Origin: Proteus alimentorum
GTDB taxonomy: Bacteria > Pseudomonadota > Gammaproteobacteria > Enterobacterales > Enterobacteriaceae
NCBI RefSeq assembly: GCF_002607735.1
Contig: NZ_NBVR01000024.1
Span: forward strand, 335,739-372,655
DNA length: 36,917 nt
Direction: 5' to 3'
A program made the position numbers and the translations under genes. Below are positions 33,638 through 36,917 of this stretch, one piece after another (position 1 is the first letter of the stretch; the number at the start of each line of letters is the position of its first letter). Under the pieces are notes generated by a model. That model had not been told where the DNA came from, searched no databases, and saw nothing but the letters and a program-made list of their open reading frames with translations.

Positions 33638-35007
33638 TTGAAATTCAAATTGCTGGGGCGGGTGCAGGCAAAACATTTGGATTAGCAAAATCAGTGATTG
33701 CTCATTCTAAAGCATGTAATAGCCATAAAAAAATATTTGCACTAACATACACAAATTCAGCAACATCAAAAATAGAGCAGGAAATAATCAATCAATATGG
33801 TTTTATCCCGTCAAATCTTTATATACAGACAGTACATAGTTTTTTATTAAATGAAATAGTGTATCCATTTTCATCGTTCACACTTGGAGATGTATATAAT
33901 GATGCATCTATTATGTTATTGCCTGCAGACATTAGATTAAAAAATTGGCAAATAAAGCGATTGAAGGAAAGAAATATTATTCATGCAGAAAAAGTCTATA
34001 ATATATCTAAGCAAATTGTTGATGAGACTATAAGTAAACATAATACTAAAGTAAAAAAATCTAGAGTTAGGCGGCTTTTAAATATTTTAACAAACTGCTT
34101 TGACAAAATATTTATTGATGAGGTGCAAGATTTAGATAGTGATGCTCTGCGTTTTTTTGAGGTATTAGGTAGTAATGGAATAGATATTTATATGATTGGA
34201 GATCCTAAGCAAGCGATAAAATATCCTCAAGAGCTCGATTTATTTGTTAAACGAATATCTTTAGAAAAGTATGCACATATACATGATATTAATAATTTAA
34301 CAAGAAGAGTTCCAAAAGAAATATTAAATATTTCTAATCGATTTTGTTATAAAGAACAACAGCAAGAATCTTTATCGGAAATTATTGGTGAGTTGATGTA
34401 TTTAGAATCAACAGATGAGAGATATTATATATTACTTGAACAATATATAAGTACTAATCAAATAGTATGCATTGATAAAAAAGTAGATAAATATTCCACA
34501 TCTACCAAACCAAAATACTCATTTCCTAGAGATGTTGAGGATATGATTCGTGATTCTAATCATAAAAAAGATAAAGTATTAGTTGTAAAAGCAGCTTTTA
34601 GTGATTTTATAAATGATATACAAAAATATGGAGATAAAAAAGCAATAACTATGCTTATTTCTAGGCACTCAATACAATTAGAGAAAACTCATTTTGCTCA
34701 ACTGTATGATTTTTGTCAATCATATAATGCTAATGATACTCAATTTAAAGTTAAAAGCATTGATTCTATAAAAGGCCTTGATGCTGATACTTGTGTAATT
34801 ATACTGACGCCTAATTTATTAAAATATTTAATTCAAACAGATTTAAAGTCAACTGAAACTTTTAATAAAGAATGGAAGAAAGTTTACGTTGCTCTTACAA
34901 GAGCTAAAAAAAGGTTAGTATTAGCTATAGATCATGATCTATTTATGAATTATGATTTTATGGAAATCAAGTCAAATATTGAATCCCTAGGGTTTATTAA
35001 GTATTAG
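33634..35007 (+). CDS. gajB: Gabija anti-phage system helicase GajB (UvrD-like)
   Basis: This 457-residue superfamily 1 helicase-like ATPase has motif I GAGAGKT at residues 8-14 and motif Ia ALTYTNSATSKIE. Motif II is FIDEVQDLD at 160-168, motif III is GDPKQAI near 189, and motif VI VALTRAKKRL is near 419-428. It is shorter than UvrD/PcrA, as usual for GajB (about 490), because accessory subdomains are reduced. The start overlaps the gajA stop in ATGA, so the two are translationally coupled. In known Gabija systems GajB senses DNA ends or terminated products of phage replication and activates GajA. The gene is very AT-rich, consistent with horizontal transfer. Confidence 0.9.
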   Translation: MIEIQIAGAGAGKTFGLAKSVIAHSKACNSHKKIFALTYTNSATSKIEQEIINQYGFIPSNLYIQTVHSFLLNEIVYPFSSFTLGDVYNDASIMLLPADIRLKNWQIKRLKERNIIHAEKVYNISKQIVDETISKHNTKVKKSRVRRLLNILTNCFDKIFIDEVQDLDSDALRFFEVLGSNGIDIYMIGDPKQAIKYPQELDLFVKRISLEKYAHIHDINNLTRRVPKEILNISNRFCYKEQQQESLSEIIGELMYLESTDERYYILLEQYISTNQIVCIDKKVDKYSTSTKPKYSFPRDVEDMIRDSNHKKDKVLVVKAAFSDFINDIQKYGDKKAITMLISRHSIQLEKTHFAQLYDFCQSYNANDTQFKVKSIDSIKGLDADTCVIILTPNLLKYLIQTDLKSTETFNKEWKKVYVALTRAKKRLVLAIDHDLFMNYDFMEIKSNIESLGFIKY

Positions 35008-35046
35008 TTACACGAATATTTAAATTTTTAATATCATTGGTACTTT

Positions 35047-35082
35047 TTTAATTAACTGGCATAGCTATGCCAGTTAATTTTC
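35047..35082. terminator. Strong palindromic terminator after gajB
   Basis: AATTAACTGGCATA and TATGCCAGTTAATT form a 14-bp perfect stem with a 2-base centre, with TTTT following on the plus strand and a T-rich run before it. It separates the Gabija operon from the two downstream genes. Confidence 0.8.
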
Positions 35083-35250
35083 TAATGCTCTTATTCAATT
35101 AAGGTTATGTACAATTTTTAATTTATCTCAATGTTGATTATTACATTTAAGATATGTATTAGTGATTGTTGGCAATTAAAGTTAATAGTTAATGTTATAA
35201 TGGTAATTATAAATAAAATATGTTTTTTCATTTTTTTTCTCCACTGGGTA

Positions 35251-35357
35251 ATGGCTATATTCTTACATGTAATCTTATGTCATATCACGGTAAAAAAAAT
35301 CAATAAAAAATTACCGTGACAGATGGCTATATTTATTGGCATAATTTTCCTATCACG
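35251..35357. repeat. Imperfect direct repeats flanking a hairpin upstream of the 214-residue gene
   Basis: ATGGCTATATT begins two related segments (35251-35290 and 35323-35357), both ending in TATCACG. Between them TCACGGTAA (35285-35293) and TTACCGTGA (35311-35319) form a 9-bp stem around an A-rich loop. This may be a duplicated regulatory region, a leader element for the next gene, or the scar of a small insertion. Confidence 0.4.
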
Positions 35358-35379
35358 TATGAAACAAGGATTTTATTAA

Positions 35380-36024
35380 ATGAAAAAACTAAAAGATGAC
35401 TATGACTATGATAGTGATGCACTATCAGATATAACTAATTTAATAGCACAAGAGATGTATAAATTATCAGTCAGGATGAATTTTTCCTCTGATTATAATA
35501 CTATACTTAATTTAGATGAATCTATAAAATGTGAGCTTGATTATATTTTGGAAGAGTTTAATGAGCGATATCTCTATGAAGGCTTAGTCATGAAATTATT
35601 AGATTGTATTGTTATTGGAAGCGACAAGGAATGTTTATTAGAAGAAATACTTAATTACATTGAGAATCTTATTGAGCAATGTATAGAGGAAGATGAAGAA
35701 TGTTTTTCATATTATAATAAATTAAAAATTAAATGTGAAAAATCTATTTGTAATATTTTAAAACAGTACAGTTCATTAGATTTTAAAATTATGCACAAAT
35801 ACCCACCTTATGTTTTGTGTATTGATAATGATTTAACATTAGCATTAAAGTATTATTATTCGCTAGACTACAAACCAAAGATAAAAAAAGAACAAAATAA
35901 TAAAACCATTACGCATATTGGAAAGCCATATGATTTGATAAAACCTTATGATTATTCAATATACCAAAGTAGACCTATACAAAGGACTATAAAAACACCA
36001 ACACTTACATTTAAAAAAAATTAA
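35380..36024 (+). CDS. Unrecognised protein next to Gabija (214 residues)
   Basis: I do not recognise this gene. The product is a soluble, mostly helical, acidic protein in its first 130 residues, starting MKKLKDDYDYDSDALSD. It includes a run of acidic residues around IEQCIEEDEECFSYY and several cysteines. The C-terminal 60 residues are basic and rich in Tyr and Pro (GKPYDLIKPYDYSIYQSRPI). No signal peptide, membrane helix or known catalytic motif is seen. ATG at 35380 has AAGGA about 10 bases before it. It lies between the Gabija terminator and another unknown gene 38 bp downstream, with which it may form an operon. Its AT-rich composition matches the island. A defence accessory or an independent two-gene system are possibilities without direct support. 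Confidence 0.7.
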   Translation: MKKLKDDYDYDSDALSDITNLIAQEMYKLSVRMNFSSDYNTILNLDESIKCELDYILEEFNERYLYEGLVMKLLDCIVIGSDKECLLEEILNYIENLIEQCIEEDEECFSYYNKLKIKCEKSICNILKQYSSLDFKIMHKYPPYVLCIDNDLTLALKYYYSLDYKPKIKKEQNNKTITHIGKPYDLIKPYDYSIYQSRPIQRTIKTPTLTFKKN

Positions 36025-36062
36025 ATACTTGCAATGAATTTAATTTTAAAAATAAGAGTGAA

Positions 36063-36584
36063 ATGGATGCATTTTTTTCTCTTTCATTCTTGTTAGATCA
36101 AAATGAAGTATATATAACAGATAAGATTATTTTTCATGTAGATATGTCAAAACCATTAACTGACTTACAAGTTGAGAAAGTTTTAGAGTATGTAAAAATA
36201 GATATTGCAAAATATCAGCGTGAAAATAAAATGAGTAAATCAATTTTGGCAAAAGATATGGATGAGCTTTTGAAGGTAAATGATATTCCAGATTTAAAGG
36301 TAACGAACTATGTTAAATTAAAGGAAATACATAAAGCAGTTATACCATCTTTGAATAATGCTACTAAAGCTAAAAATTTACTTTGTGGATTAATTATATT
36401 AACGCGTTATTTACTACAACCGAAACCTAACTCAATATCATTAGAAAAATTATATGGAGATCTTTCATCGGAGCTAGAAATTGAACTGGGTAATAGTTTT
36501 TCTGTTCATACCATTGAAAGTGCCTACAAAGAGATAAATAAAATTTATAAACAAAATATTATAGATATTACCAATGTGAATTGA
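36063..36584 (+). CDS. Unrecognised protein, second gene after Gabija (173 residues)
   Basis: I do not recognise this gene. The first 30 residues look like a small beta unit (FSLSFLLDQNEVYITDKIIF). The rest is predicted helical by eye, with a segment LTDLQVEKVLEYVKIDIAKY followed by LAKDMDELLKVNDIPDLKVT and a hydrophobic helix AKNLLCGLIILTRYLLQP. There is no signal peptide or clear membrane protein profile. ATG at 36063 has a weak AAGAGTGA ribosome site. The 38-bp gap to the previous gene suggests co-transcription. Only a weak GGTAA/TTACC hairpin follows. Homology by sensitive profile search would be needed to say more. Confidence 0.68.
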   Translation: MDAFFSLSFLLDQNEVYITDKIIFHVDMSKPLTDLQVEKVLEYVKIDIAKYQRENKMSKSILAKDMDELLKVNDIPDLKVTNYVKLKEIHKAVIPSLNNATKAKNLLCGLIILTRYLLQPKPNSISLEKLYGDLSSELEIELGNSFSVHTIESAYKEINKIYKQNIIDITNVN

Positions 36585-36658
36585 ATTGATTATTTATAGG
36601 GTAATAAATTACCTTAAGTCATTCCTTCCATTCTCTAATTGTTCGTGTACTAATAGTT

Positions 36659-36826
36659 TTATGCTTTAATCTGATAGATCAGGCCACCTATTAATCCTTC
36701 TTGGTTGATGGGTGTGTTCCTTGTAATGGCTTTTTCATCCTGTTTTACTTTGTAATCATAAACATTGCCACTCTTTTTGTGTTATACGAGGAAATTTCCA
36801 ACAAGGTTGATAACTAATTCGTCCAT
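36659..36826 (-). pseudogene. Broken short gene beside the IS3-family element
   Basis: From an ATG at 36826 the minus strand reads MDELVINLVGNFLV, then an in-frame TAA. It continues in the same frame as HKKSGNVYDYKVKQDEKAIT, then RNTPINQEGLIGGLIYQIKA and a stop at 36659. A single nonsense change in an otherwise open 56-codon frame indicates a recently inactivated fragment, perhaps the 3' end of a larger gene cut by the neighbouring insertion sequence. The family is not recognised. Confidence 0.55.
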
Positions 36827-36836
36827 GTTATCGTAA

Positions 36837-36917
36837 TGTCCACTCCCCATTAATTGAGACACTTTAAATTAGAGTTTTCCAACTGTTTTCGATATGCCTC
36901 CGGTGGGAGGTGATTTA
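36837..36917 (-). mobile_element. End of an IS3-family insertion sequence with partial orfB
   Basis: The minus strand from the window edge encodes NHLPPEAYRKQLENSNLKCL and a stop at 36850, the C terminus of an IS3-family OrfB transposase. The terminal bases TGTCCACTCCCC at 36837 look like the inverted-repeat tip, placed directly beyond the stop as is usual in this family. The element continues outside the window, so its integrity is unknown. Confidence 0.72.

Noticed and set aside
35131-35319. Plus-strand 62-codon hydrophobic frame after gajB
   Set aside because: No Shine-Dalgarno sequence, hydrophobicity expected from T-rich DNA, and its 3' end coincides with the TCACGGTAA hairpin; more likely chance.

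Overview
The window looks like a chromosomal segment of an AT-rich enterobacterium of the Proteus/Morganellaceae type. The support is the overall base composition, the IreA-like receptor, and the close protein similarity of MdaB, YdhP, MsrPQ and HprRS to enteric homologues. Species cannot be fixed from sequence reading alone.

Layout. (1) 1-7.9 kb: a Fur-box-controlled IreA-type siderophore receptor, a periplasmic IroE-like esterase, a YcaD-like MFS transporter behind an apparently structured leader, a DUF1287 protein, a possible 29-residue membrane protein, a YkgJ cysteine-cluster protein, a DUF486 membrane protein and an LprI-like secreted protein. (2) 8.0-12.6 kb, minus strand: the lactate operon lldP-lutA-lutB-lutC (permease plus the Fe-S lactate oxidase complex). 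It is followed by about 1.4 kb of very AT-rich DNA with an extreme T-rich strand bias. (3) 14.3-18.1 kb: an apparent quinone-handling module of a YdhP-type efflux protein, a YgiN-like quinol monooxygenase, a LysR regulator and the quinone reductase MdaB. Two intergenic regions share a 30-bp operator-like pattern (ACAATAGACT-N12-GCAATAAT), suggesting one regulon. (4) 18.2-21.9 kb: a chemoreceptor with a FliA-type promoter, an exported histidine phosphatase and a PhzF-family protein.

(5) 22.0-24.7 kb: a decayed zone. It holds a leucine-rich-repeat pseudogene, an internally deleted IS110-family transposase, an IS3-family remnant, and two paralogous membrane proteins. The first paralog has lost its C terminus and is followed by unidentified coding debris. 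This resembles the wreckage of an effector/immunity-type locus, but that is inference. (6) 25.0-31.1 kb: a haem/haemoglobin-type TonB receptor behind a palindromic Fur box, then on the minus strand hprR-hprS-msrP-msrQ. This is the HOCl-responsive two-component system and the periplasmic methionine sulfoxide reductase it controls, with an exact CusR/HprR-type box upstream of msrP.

(7) 31.4-36.9 kb: an accessory island. The main cargo is a two-gene Gabija anti-phage system: gajA (OLD-family ATPase with a TOPRIM nuclease) overlaps gajB (UvrD-like helicase) by 4 bp. Two unrecognised genes follow (214 and 173 residues), then a broken gene fragment and the end of an IS3-family element running off the window. 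The least explained items are the structured leader at 3.4 kb, the two genes downstream of Gabija, the shared LysR-module operator and the duplicated membrane proteins at 23-24.7 kb.
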